From positions 1 to 22,857 of the forward strand of contig JAHHSZ010000018.1 of the NCBI GenBank assembly GCA_020024915.1: a DNA stretch of 22,857 nucleotides, in the 5' to 3' direction. The notes under the pieces were generated by a model. It did no database searches. It worked only from the letters and a program-made list of their open reading frames with translations, and was not told the origin of the DNA. Below are positions 7,272-15,096 of the stretch, in pieces. The position numbers and the translations under genes are program-made. Numbering within the stretch: the first letter of the stretch is position 1; each line of letters begins with the position of its first letter. Origin of the DNA: Fusobacterium sp. (GTDB taxonomy: Bacteria; Fusobacteriota; Fusobacteriia; Fusobacteriales; Fusobacteriaceae).

Positions 7272-8288
7272 TTAATCATCTATTACATTTAATGATGCTA
7301 TTCCATTTAAGTTTATATCTGCAAAACAACTCTTTCCATCTTTGCAATTTATCAACTTATAATAAGCAGCCTCAGCTATCATTGCTGCATTATCTGTACA
7401 AAGCTTCATAGAGGGATAAAATACCTGTATCCCCAGTTTTTTAGCCTCTTCAGTAAGCTGACTTCTAAGCAGAGAGTTAGCTGCAACTCCTCCAGCTATG
7501 ATGATTGTCTTAGCTTTCTTATCCACAGCAGCCTTCAGAGTCTTTTTACATAGAATATCCACTACTTTTCCTAAAAAAGAAGCAGCTAAGTCTTCATTTG
7601 AAAACTCCTCTCCCTTCATTCTCATCTTATTAACAAAGTTTATCACTGCTGTTTTTATTCCAGAAAAACTGAAGTCATACTCTCCTACTCTAGGTTCTGG
7701 TATCTCTAAGAAATCTCTATTTCCCTCATAGTACATTCTATCTATAACAGGTCCACCTGGATATCCTATCCCCAAAACTCTAGCCACTTTATCACAACTC
7801 TCTCCAACTGCATCATCTAAAGTTCCACCAAGGTTTGTAAATCTATGCTCCTCATCCATATATAGGATATTAGTGTGTCCTCCAGATACAACTAGCGATA
7901 TACACGGTAATTTTATATCGTGCTCTAAGAAATTAGCATACATATGACCCTTTATATGATGAACTGGAATAATTGGAATATTGTAATTATAAGCTAATCC
8001 TTTAGCAAATGAAACTCCTACAAGTAAAGCTCCTATAAGACCTGGAGCATAAGTTACTGCTATATAGTCCACATCTTTCATAGTGATTTTTGCCTCTTCT
8101 AATGCTTCGTCCAAGATAGTTGCAATATTTTTTATATGCTGTCTTGAAGCTATCTCTGGAACAACTCCCCCATACTCTTTATGTATCTCTATCTGTGAAG
8201 AGATCTTATTGGATAAAATCTCCTTTCCATCTTTTAATACAGCTATGGAAGTTTCATCACACGAACTTTCAATTCCTAAAATTATCAT
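7272..8288 (-). CDS. tsaD: tRNA N6-adenosine threonylcarbamoyltransferase TsaD
   Basis: The transferase subunit that, with TsaB and TsaE, moves threonylcarbamoyl from TC-AMP to A37 of ANN-decoding tRNAs, making t6A. It is 338 aa with the standard N-terminus MIILGIESSCDETS. Landmarks: HHIKGH with metal-binding H111 and H115, SGGHTNIL, the ATPase-fold GGVAANSLLR, and CTDNAAMIAEAA with the third metal-ligand region. An upstream ATG-containing extension to 8354 is open, but the ATG at 8288 is preceded by a textbook AGGAGG and gives the family N-terminus, so I use it; the extension would also span the promoter. The gene is separated from pflA by 68 bases holding that promoter, so it is probably transcribed on its own. 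Confidence 0.96.
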   Translation of the reverse strand: MIILGIESSCDETSIAVLKDGKEILSNKISSQIEIHKEYGGVVPEIASRQHIKNIATILDEALEEAKITMKDVDYIAVTYAPGLIGALLVGVSFAKGLAYNYNIPIIPVHHIKGHMYANFLEHDIKLPCISLVVSGGHTNILYMDEEHRFTNLGGTLDDAVGESCDKVARVLGIGYPGGPVIDRMYYEGNRDFLEIPEPRVGEYDFSFSGIKTAVINFVNKMRMKGEEFSNEDLAASFLGKVVDILCKKTLKAAVDKKAKTIIIAGGVAANSLLRSQLTEEAKKLGIQVFYPSMKLCTDNAAMIAEAAYYKLINCKDGKSCFADINLNGIASLNVIDD

Positions 8289-8325
8289 AAAAACCTCCTT
8301 TTCTACACTCAATGACATATCTTTT

Positions 8326-8334
8326 ATTATATCA
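8326..8334 (-). promoter_or_regulatory. tsaD promoter (extended -10)
   Basis: TGATATAAT on the minus strand (8334-8326) is a perfect extended -10, 37 bases before the tsaD start codon. A partial -35 (ATGATT, 8354-8349) lies 17 bases upstream. Confidence 0.6.
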
Positions 8335-8356
8335 TTTTTTTCTGAAAAAATCATTT

Positions 8357-9085
8357 TTAATGTACAGGAAGCTCATATTTTTTAAATAGTTCCATTATCT
8401 CTTGCTTTCTCTCATAGGATAGATCCTCTACTCCATCCAATGGATATTTCAATCCTAACTCTTTATATTTGAATGTTCCTAATGTATGGTATGGTAGTAT
8501 CTCCACCATCTCTACATTGTCTAAAGTAGCTATATATCGAGCTGTCCTTTCCAACATCTGGTCATCATCTGTTATACCAGGAACAACAACGTGCCTAATC
8601 CAAGTAGGTTTTTTAATCTCCTTTAGATATTCAGCAAATTTTATTGTATTTTCTAATTCAACTTTTGTAAGCTCTTTATATACCTCTTTATCAATAGCTT
8701 TTATATCTAAAAGTACCAAGTCTGTATATTCAAGTACCTCTTTTACCTTGTCAGTAAAAATATATCCAGATGTATCTAATGCTGTATGTATCCCAGCTTT
8801 TTTGCACAACTTAAATAGTTCCAACACAAACTCACTTTGAATTAAAGGTTCTCCTCCAGTTATAGTTACACCACCTTTTTTTCCAAAATAGTTTCTATAT
8901 CTCTCTATCCTCTTCAGTACATTTTGGGCTTTCTCTTCAATTTTTTTCTCTTTTACATTCCAAGTATCTGGATTGTGACAAAATTTGCATCTCAATGGGC
9001 AACCCTGTAAAAAGATAACAAACCTAATTCCAGGTCCATCTACAGTTCCCATACTCTCATAAGAGTGAATATTTCCTAAAACCAT
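8357..9085 (-). CDS. pflA: Pyruvate formate-lyase-activating enzyme (radical SAM)
   Basis: Uses a [4Fe-4S] cluster and S-adenosylmethionine to place the glycyl radical on PflB under anaerobic conditions. The 242 aa match the family. The cluster ligands are C29, C33 and C36 in CPLRCKFC, the CxxxCxxC signature, followed by the SAM-contacting TGGEPL (76-81). The N-terminus NIHSYESMGTVDGPGIR is typical of PflA rather than of paralogous glycyl-radical activases, which usually carry an extra ferredoxin-like insert that is missing here. Start ATG at 9085 follows AAGGAG. It lies 122 bases behind pflB, its substrate, with a hairpin in between. Confidence 0.95.
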   Translation of the reverse strand: MVLGNIHSYESMGTVDGPGIRFVIFLQGCPLRCKFCHNPDTWNVKEKKIEEKAQNVLKRIERYRNYFGKKGGVTITGGEPLIQSEFVLELFKLCKKAGIHTALDTSGYIFTDKVKEVLEYTDLVLLDIKAIDKEVYKELTKVELENTIKFAEYLKEIKKPTWIRHVVVPGITDDDQMLERTARYIATLDNVEMVEILPYHTLGTFKYKELGLKYPLDGVEDLSYERKQEIMELFKKYELPVH

Positions 9086-9135
9086 CTTATCTCCTTCTTT
9101 TAAATTACTAGATACAAATAGATCTACAAGAATAA

Positions 9136-9170
9136 AGAGAGCAAGTCAGCATAAGCCATACTTGCTCTTT
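9136..9170 (-). terminator. Hairpin between pflB and pflA
   Basis: Bases 9136-9146 pair with 9160-9170 (core GAGCAAGT/ACTTGCTC) around a 13-base loop. On the minus strand only a short, broken T run follows, so it is probably a leaky terminator or RNA-stabilising hairpin that lowers pflA relative to pflB, not a full stop. No convincing separate pflA promoter is seen. Confidence 0.5.
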
Positions 9171-9207
9171 ACTCTTTAAATAAAAATTGTCCTTAAATTT
9201 CTACAAC

Positions 9208-11436
9208 TTACATTTTTCCACTTATAGTTCTTGATAATACATCTAATTGTTGCTCTCTAGTTAATCTTACAAAGTTAACTGCATATCCAGAAACTCTGAT
9301 TGTTAACTGAGGATATTTATCAGGATTTGCCATAGCATCTTCTAATAACTCTCTATCAAATACGTTTACATTTAAGTGTTGTCCACCTTGTGGAGTAAAA
9401 TATCCATCCATTAATGTTACTAGATTTTCTACTCTATCCTCTTTTGCTTTTCCTAAAGCTGCTGGTGATATTGCAAATGTATAAGATATTCCATCTTCAG
9501 AGTGGTGGAATGGTAACTTAGCTACAGAAGCAAGTGAAGCTATAGCTCCCCTTGTATCTCTTCCATTCATTGGATTTGCTCCTGGAGCGAAAGGAGTTCC
9601 TCCTCTTCTTCCATCAGGAGTATTTCCTGTTTTCTTACCATAAACTACATTTGAAGTTATTGTTAATAGTGATTGAGTAGCTTTTGAATTTCTATATGTT
9701 CCATGAGTTCTTAAGTAGTTCATAAATTTCTCCACTATTTGAACTGCTAAATCATCTGTTGAATCCTCATCATTTCCAAATGGTACATAGTCTCCCTCTC
9801 TTTCAAAGTCAACTACTATTCCCTCTTCATTTCTTATAACCTTTACTCTAGCATCTCTTATTGCTACTAATGAGTCTACAACTATTGAAAGTCCTGCTAT
9901 TCCACTTGCTTGAGTTCTTTCTATATTTAAGTCGTGTAATCCCATAGCAAAAGCTTCATAAGAGTATTTGTCGTGCATATAATGTATGATTTTTAGTGCA
10001 TTTACATAAGTTCCTGCTAACCATTTCATCATTTGGTCAAACTTATCCATTACATCATTAAAATCTAGATAATCTCCCTCAACTGGTGCAAATTTAGGTG
10101 CTACTTGAGCCCCACTCTTCTCATCTCTTCCACCATTGATGGCATATAGTAAAGCTTTTGCTAAGTTAGCTCTAGCTCCAAAAAATTCCATTCCTTTTCC
10201 TATCTTCATTGGAGATACACAACAAGCTATTCCATAGTCATCTCCCAATTCAGGTCTCATTAGATCGTCATTTTCATATTGGATTGATGATGTATCTATT
10301 GAAACTTTTGAACAGAATTTTTTCCAGTTTTCTGGAGAGTTTACTGACCATAATACTGTTAAGTTCGGTTCTGGTGCTGGTCCTAAGTTATATAGCGTAT
10401 GTAAATATCTGAAAGATGTTTTTGTTACTAATGTTCTTCCATCTACTCCTTGTCCTCCAATTGACTCTGTTACCCAAGTTGGATCTCCAGAGAATAGATC
10501 ATTATATTCAGGTGTTCTTAAGAATCTTATTATTCTTAATTTAATTATGAACTGATCAATTAACTCTTGTGCTTCCTCCTCAGTAATTACCCCAGCTGCT
10601 AAATCTCTTTCAATATATATATCTAAGAAAGTTGAAGTTCTTCCTAAAGACATTGCTGCTCCATCTTGATCTTTAGTTGCTGCTAAGTAAGCAAAGTATA
10701 GGAATTGAACTGCTTCTTTTGCACTTTCAGCTGGTCTTGTTACATCAAAACCATATGATGCACACATCTTTACAAACTCTTTTAATGCATTGATTTGCTC
10801 AGAGATCTCCTCTCTTCTTCTGATTATATCTTCGTTAAAGTCAGCTGCTTCTAACTGTTTTAATTGATCTTTCTTATCCTCAATTAATCTATTTACTCCA
10901 TACAGAGCTACTCTTCTATAATCTCCAATTATTCTTCCTCTTCCATAAGCATCAGGAAGTCCAGTGATGATTCCACTCTTTCTAGCTGCTCTTATCTCAT
11001 CAGTATAAGCAGAGAATACTCCTTCATTGTGAGTTTTTCTATACTTAGTAAAAATCTCTTCAGTCATAGGATCTATCTCATATCCATAAGACTCTAAAGA
11101 GTTTTTAACCATTCTTAATCCACCTTTTGGATATATTCCTCTTTTTAAAGGTGCATCAGTTTGTAGTCCAACTATAACCTCTGACTCTTTCTCTATATAC
11201 CCAGGTCCATAAGTAGTTATCGATTGTGGTGTCTTTGTTTCAGCGTCATAGATTCCCTTCTCTCTCTCTACTTTGAACATCTCTGTTAATTTGTTCCATA
11301 CTTTTTTAGTCTTTTCAGTTGAATCAACTAAGAATGACTCATCTCCGTGATATGGAGTATAGTTTTCCTGAATAAAATCTCTGACATTGATTTCTCTCTT
11401 CCATAATTGCCCTTTAAAACCATTATAAAATCCCAT
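9208..11436 (-). CDS. pflB: Formate C-acetyltransferase (pyruvate formate-lyase)
   Basis: Glycyl-radical enzyme converting pyruvate and CoA to acetyl-CoA and formate, central to anaerobic fermentation. It is 742 aa, close to the usual 740-760. The catalytic cysteine pair is C405-C406 in GIACCVSPM, and the radical glycine is G717 in the C-terminal RVSGYAV motif, 25 residues from the end. Two adjacent catalytic Cys distinguish it from glycerol/diol dehydratases and other family members. ATG at 11436 follows AAGGAGG. It is followed by its activase gene. Upstream lie a ZTP riboswitch with terminator and, downstream of that terminator, a second promoter, so expression has a ligand-dependent and a ligand-independent component. 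Confidence 0.98.
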   Translation of the reverse strand: MGFYNGFKGQLWKREINVRDFIQENYTPYHGDESFLVDSTEKTKKVWNKLTEMFKVEREKGIYDAETKTPQSITTYGPGYIEKESEVIVGLQTDAPLKRGIYPKGGLRMVKNSLESYGYEIDPMTEEIFTKYRKTHNEGVFSAYTDEIRAARKSGIITGLPDAYGRGRIIGDYRRVALYGVNRLIEDKKDQLKQLEAADFNEDIIRRREEISEQINALKEFVKMCASYGFDVTRPAESAKEAVQFLYFAYLAATKDQDGAAMSLGRTSTFLDIYIERDLAAGVITEEEAQELIDQFIIKLRIIRFLRTPEYNDLFSGDPTWVTESIGGQGVDGRTLVTKTSFRYLHTLYNLGPAPEPNLTVLWSVNSPENWKKFCSKVSIDTSSIQYENDDLMRPELGDDYGIACCVSPMKIGKGMEFFGARANLAKALLYAINGGRDEKSGAQVAPKFAPVEGDYLDFNDVMDKFDQMMKWLAGTYVNALKIIHYMHDKYSYEAFAMGLHDLNIERTQASGIAGLSIVVDSLVAIRDARVKVIRNEEGIVVDFEREGDYVPFGNDEDSTDDLAVQIVEKFMNYLRTHGTYRNSKATQSLLTITSNVVYGKKTGNTPDGRRGGTPFAPGANPMNGRDTRGAIASLASVAKLPFHHSEDGISYTFAISPAALGKAKEDRVENLVTLMDGYFTPQGGQHLNVNVFDRELLEDAMANPDKYPQLTIRVSGYAVNFVRLTREQQLDVLSRTISGKM

Positions 11437-11510
11437 ATTTCCTCCTTAAAATAATATATCTATTAAAAACTTTGTGTTTAATACAAATAAACAAATTTTA
11501 ATTGTACTTT

Positions 11511-11539
11511 ATAGTATCATTCTTTATTCAAAAAGTCAA
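11511..11539 (-). promoter_or_regulatory. Second pflB promoter, downstream of the riboswitch
   Basis: On the minus strand TTGACT (11539-11534), a 17-base spacer and TACTAT (11516-11511) preceded by TGA make a good extended -10 promoter. Its start site, near 11504, is about 90 bases downstream of the riboswitch terminator, so transcripts from it would escape riboswitch control. Confidence 0.6.
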
Positions 11540-11594
11540 TAATAAATTTTGCAATTTCTATATTTTATATCACATAAATTTTGTAATTCAAAAT

Positions 11595-11690
11595 AAAAAA
11601 ACCACCACCTGAGCAAAATGCCCAGACGGTCGGCTATTATTATGGTTATACTTCATGTGGTTATTCCCACTTCCGTCAGTTATATAACAA
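11595..11690 (-). promoter_or_regulatory. ZTP (pfl) riboswitch with intrinsic terminator
   Basis: The aptamer, read on the minus strand, has P1 (GTTATA 11688-11683 with TATAAC 11650-11645), hairpin P2 (GTGG 11670-11667 with CCAC 11660-11657), P3 (GCC 11634-11632 with GGC 11622-11620), and the pseudoknot GACGG (11677-11673) with CCGTC (11629-11625), plus the conserved CTGGGC. This is the pfl/ZTP class, which senses ZMP/ZTP, a sign of 10-formyl-THF shortage. The terminator stem pairs 11630-11619 with 11615-11604 and is followed by seven T. Its 5' arm contains both the pseudoknot strand and the 3' strand of P3, so ligand binding should block termination: an ON switch for pflB. Confidence 0.92.
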
Positions 11691-11694
11691 TTTA

Positions 11695-11723
11695 ATTGTA
11701 CTATTTTTTTCAAGTTTTATCAA
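11695..11723 (-). promoter_or_regulatory. Promoter of the riboswitch-pflBA transcript
   Basis: TTGATA (11723-11718), a 17-base spacer, and TACAAT (11700-11695) on the minus strand. The predicted start near 11688 coincides with the first base of aptamer helix P1. The -35 begins 6 bases after the plsC stop codon. Confidence 0.7.
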
Positions 11724-11728
11724 TTTTT

Positions 11729-12463
11729 TTATTTTATATTAGAATAATTATTTTTGATAATATCGCTAACTCTGCTACTTAATCCTTTAATCTCATCTTT
11801 CGATAGTGTATCCATATGTATGGGCTCATCCACTACCAAGGTTACACTCTCACCTCTTGACATTCTCCACTGTCCACGTTTTTGAATATTGAATGTCCCT
11901 TTCAAAGTCAAGGGTACAACTATCCCATCTGTCTCTGTTGCCAGCTTAAAGCTACCTTTTTTAAAATTGAGAATCTCTCCAGTAAGTGTTCTCTCTCCTT
12001 CAGGAAAGATAACTATTGGGTAACCTTTTTTTATCAGTTTTACAGCCTCTTTTATATCTTTTATTCCCTCTCTTGGATTCTCTCTATTTAAAAATACACA
12101 CTTGCTCTTTTTCATCCAAATACTAAAAAATGGCCAAGTTCGCATCTCTTTTTTTGCTACAAATCCCACATCCATACTTAAAGCAGATACAATAACAGGA
12201 ATATCTAGATTACTCTGATGATTACATACATAGATTATCCCTTTCTGTTTATCCAAAGAGTCTACACTCTCTCTATTTTTATAAATAACTTTTAATCTTA
12301 TATCTAAACTTTTTAAGACAAAATTAGATATTAATTTCAGTTTTTCCCTAGCTAGCTCTACACCAGCTCTCTCTTTTTTCAAAGCTATCACAGGAAGATA
12401 TATTATACTTATGTATATGAACATTAATAATCCAGTACCTGTTGCTAATATCAATCCCAACAT
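11729..12463 (-). CDS. plsC: 1-acyl-sn-glycerol-3-phosphate acyltransferase
   Basis: Membrane-associated enzyme that acylates lysophosphatidic acid to phosphatidic acid in phospholipid synthesis. It is 244 aa. An N-terminal hydrophobic segment (about residues 2-27) anchors it to the inner membrane. The acyltransferase motifs are NHQSNLD (81-87, the HX4D catalytic pair H82/D87), a motif II-like FLNRENPREGI (124-134) and FPEGERTLTGEI (153-164, motif III). Start ATG at 12463 follows AGGAGG. It lies 20 bases after recX and appears to be the last gene of the long glycan-recA-recX run. Related acyltransferases acting on other lysolipids cannot be excluded, but PlsC fits best. Confidence 0.9.
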   Translation of the reverse strand: MLGLILATGTGLLMFIYISIIYLPVIALKKERAGVELAREKLKLISNFVLKSLDIRLKVIYKNRESVDSLDKQKGIIYVCNHQSNLDIPVIVSALSMDVGFVAKKEMRTWPFFSIWMKKSKCVFLNRENPREGIKDIKEAVKLIKKGYPIVIFPEGERTLTGEILNFKKGSFKLATETDGIVVPLTLKGTFNIQKRGQWRMSRGESVTLVVDEPIHMDTLSKDEIKGLSSRVSDIIKNNYSNIK

Positions 12464-12483
12464 GTTTTATCCTCCTAGTATCT

Positions 12484-13035
12484 CTAATTCTCCAATTCAC
12501 TCATTACTTTTTTAATATCTCTATATTCAAATCCTTTTCTCATCAGTGAAGCTATCTTCTTATCTCTATCTTTATCTCCCAATTTTAGCCAGACTCTTCT
12601 TATCTCTTCCATATCCTTTTCCTTTTGAGAAGTGGAGAATATTGTATCTATAATCTCCCTAGATACACCTTTTTGCATAAGCATAAATTCCATCTTCTTT
12701 TTTCCATAGTTATGTGAAGAGATGTAGTGTTCAGCATAATCATAATCATCTATATATCCCAATTCAACAAACCTATCTATTATAGCTCTCACAATACTTT
12801 TCTCTTTATATTTTGAAAGGAGCTTTAAATAAAGCTCCTTTTCAGAATAATCTCTCTTACTTAACAAAAAATATCCCATACTTTCAGACCTTAATTTTAT
12901 CAATTGAAAATACTCCTCTTGAGTAAGTTCATCTCTATTTTTTAAATTGAAATCTAATATTGTTTGTTTATTTAAATCTAAATAGAAAAATTCATCAAAA
13001 TATATCTTATTTCCCTTAAGACTATACCTCTTCAA
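12484..13035 (-). CDS. recX: Regulatory protein RecX
   Basis: Small modulator that caps or inhibits RecA filaments. At 183 aa it fits the family, with the repeated three-helix pattern: SKRDYSEKELYLKLLSKY (about 59-76), VRAIIDRFVELGYIDDYDYAEHYI, and a third repeat KIASLMRKGFEYRDIKKVM near the C-terminus. The start is a TTG at 13035 that lies inside the last codons of recA (14-base overlap), preceded by AAGGAG (13050-13045) at 9 bases spacing. No ATG or GTG start is available nearby, so the N-terminus is somewhat uncertain. The overlap implies translational coupling to recA. Confidence 0.92.
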   Translation of the reverse strand: MKRYSLKGNKIYFDEFFYLDLNKQTILDFNLKNRDELTQEEYFQLIKLRSESMGYFLLSKRDYSEKELYLKLLSKYKEKSIVRAIIDRFVELGYIDDYDYAEHYISSHNYGKKKMEFMLMQKGVSREIIDTIFSTSQKEKDMEEIRRVWLKLGDKDRDKKIASLMRKGFEYRDIKKVMSELEN

Positions 13036-14089
13036 AATTTAATTCTCCTTCTGGAGCTTCTCTCTCCTCTTCATTTGTTGAGTGTGGTTTCATAACTTTC
13101 ATTACTTCAGTCTCTATAGCTGCTAATAGCTCTAACTCACTCTCTAATCTAGTTTTTACATTCTCTTTTCCTTGACCAAGTCTGATATCTCCAAAACTAA
13201 ACCAAGCTCCTGATTTTGCAACAATATCATACTCTAAAGCCATATCCAAAATCTCTCCAATTCTTGAGATTCCCTTTCCATACATTATTTGGAAAGCAGC
13301 CTCTTTAAATGGTGGAGCTATCTTATTCTTAGTTATTTTTACTACTGTTTCATTTCCTATAGCTTCATCACCCTGTTTTACACTTCCCACTCTCTTTACT
13401 TCCATTCTTACTGAAGCATAAAATTTAAGTGCTTTTCCTCCAGTTGTTGTAGTTTGAGGACCAAAACCAAATCCACCTATCTTATCTCTTATCTGGTTGA
13501 TAAATATCATTGTAGTCTTTGATTTATTCAAAGTAGCTGTAAGTTTTCTAAGAGCCTTTGACATAAGTCTTGCTTGCAATCCCATCTGTTGATCTGACAT
13601 CTCTCCATCTATCTCAGCTTTTGGAACCAATGCAGCTACTGAGTCAACTACTACAAGATCCACAGCTCCTGAACGTACTAACATATCAGCAATCTCTAAA
13701 GCCTGCTCTCCATAATCTGGTTGAGATATTAAAAGTTCATCTACATCTACACCTAGAGCTTTTGCATATACAGGGTCCAATGCATGTTCAGCATCTATAA
13801 AAGCAACTATTCCTCCCATTTTTTGAGCCTCTGCTGCTACATGAAGAGCTATTGTAGTCTTTCCTGAACTCTCTGCTCCATAGATCTCCACTATTCTTCC
13901 TCTAGGTACTCCTCCCTGTCCCAAAGCTAGGTCAAGATTTATACTTCCAGTTGATATAGTTTCAACTGTCATACTTTGGTTTGATCCTAATTTCATAATT
14001 GACCCTTCACCAAAATCTTTTTTTATCTGTTTCATTGCCATTTCCAATGCTTTTTCTTTGTCATTAATCTCATCTTTTGCTTTTGCCAT
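13022..14089 (-). CDS. recA: Recombinase RecA
   Basis: ATP-dependent DNA strand-exchange protein and SOS co-protease, 355 aa. Walker A GAESSGKTT (71-79), Walker B LVVVD (145-149), and the C-terminal acidic tail (EEEREAPEGELNFEEV) are intact. Loop L2 (205-218) reads GGFGFGPQTTTTGG, which differs from the common GVMFGNPETTTGG type: it is about one residue longer, the VMF core is replaced by a Gly/Phe alternation, and the Glu of PET is Gln. Start choice: a frame opening at 14104 adds MGGKI, but GGGAGG lies 7 bases before the ATG at 14089, giving MAKAKD. That ATG shares a base with the stop of the upstream glycosyltransferase (TAATG), so recA is translated in line with an LPS-type operon. No LexA-type operator or separate promoter is apparent just upstream. 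Confidence 0.98.
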   Translation of the reverse strand: MAKAKDEINDKEKALEMAMKQIKKDFGEGSIMKLGSNQSMTVETISTGSINLDLALGQGGVPRGRIVEIYGAESSGKTTIALHVAAEAQKMGGIVAFIDAEHALDPVYAKALGVDVDELLISQPDYGEQALEIADMLVRSGAVDLVVVDSVAALVPKAEIDGEMSDQQMGLQARLMSKALRKLTATLNKSKTTMIFINQIRDKIGGFGFGPQTTTTGGKALKFYASVRMEVKRVGSVKQGDEAIGNETVVKITKNKIAPPFKEAAFQIMYGKGISRIGEILDMALEYDIVAKSGAWFSFGDIRLGQGKENVKTRLESELELLAAIETEVMKVMKPHSTNEEEREAPEGELNFEEV

Positions 14090-15087
14090 TATTTTTCCTC
14101 CCAATCTATATAATTTTCAATCTTTTGTAAAACATCTTCAGCTTCTATTTTTCTCATACAGTCAAAATGTTTTTTAGGACACTCCTTGTCCCCATGCAGG
14201 CTACATGGAGAGCATGGTACTCCTGCATATATTAAAATATCATTTTTGCCAAAATCAAACATACCTGGACTTGTAGGTCCAAATATAACAATGGTTTTAC
14301 ACTTTACGCCCCTTGCTATATGGAATGGTCCTGAATCATTTGTTACCAAGAACTTTGATTTTGAAAGTAGAGCTCCACTCTCTTTCAATGAGAGTTTTCC
14401 AGCTAGTATTATACAGTTATTCCCACTTATTTTATCAATCTCTTGGCATCTAGGTATATCTCCCTTTCCTCCAATCAAAATACTTTTTACTCCATATTTT
14501 TCATAGATGAGTTTTGCCAACTTACCAAATCCTTCAGCTGTCCATTCCTTAGTATTTTTAGAAGCTCTTGGAGCCATCACTGGTAGCTCACTGTACTGTG
14601 CAACACCCTCACAATCTCTCTTATCAAAACTGAAGTCCAAATCTTCTCCAATATATTTTAAATTGAAATCTTTAAAAGCTCCAAAATAATTTTTTATAAT
14701 TGTATCATCTACCTGATACTTTATCAATCGTAATTTTACAAGGAGAGATTTCCAAACTGCTCTTTTTCTATATGTATATGTTTTTACCCCCATTCTCTTA
14801 GAAATTATCTTAGATCTAAATTTTGAGTGTAGATCAAATACATAATCGTAGTTATTTTCTTTCAACTTTTTAGCAAAATTTAGAATATTTTTTAATCCAT
14901 CATTCTCTTTTTTACTAAAAGTTATTAAGTTATCTATATAATCAAGCCCTGATATAGCATCTTTAAACTGCTCCAATACCAAAAAATCTATCTGAGCATC
15001 AGGATACCTCTCTTTAAAAGCTTTCAATACTGGGGTTGTAAGTATAACATCCCCTATAGAACTCATTCTAATTACTAATATTTTCAC
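14089..15087 (-). CDS. GT9 glycosyltransferase, heptosyltransferase-like
   Basis: A 332-aa cytoplasmic GT-B fold enzyme of family GT9 (ADP-heptose:LPS heptosyltransferase group). The N-terminal MKILVIRMSSIGDVILTTPVL is the family signature, and the C-terminal nucleotide-sugar region has LVTNDSGPFHIA and IFGPTSP. Near the C-terminus it bears a Cys-rich element, CSPCSLHG followed by CPKKHFDCM, as seen in WaaF-like enzymes. The start is GTG at 15087 after AGGAGAG. Its exact acceptor and donor cannot be told from sequence, so no waa symbol is assigned. It sits 9 bases behind the WaaY-like kinase gene and directly abuts recA. It probably adds heptose or a related sugar to the lipooligosaccharide core. 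Confidence 0.9.
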   Translation of the reverse strand: MKILVIRMSSIGDVILTTPVLKAFKERYPDAQIDFLVLEQFKDAISGLDYIDNLITFSKKENDGLKNILNFAKKLKENNYDYVFDLHSKFRSKIISKRMGVKTYTYRKRAVWKSLLVKLRLIKYQVDDTIIKNYFGAFKDFNLKYIGEDLDFSFDKRDCEGVAQYSELPVMAPRASKNTKEWTAEGFGKLAKLIYEKYGVKSILIGGKGDIPRCQEIDKISGNNCIILAGKLSLKESGALLSKSKFLVTNDSGPFHIARGVKCKTIVIFGPTSPGMFDFGKNDILIYAGVPCSPCSLHGDKECPKKHFDCMRKIEAEDVLQKIENYIDWEEK

Positions 15088-15096
15088 TTGGCTCTC

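Noticed and set aside
11471..11487. Rex or FNR/CRP operator upstream of pflB
   Set aside because: The palindrome has the wrong half-sites and spacing for those consensus sequences; only a generic palindrome is reported.
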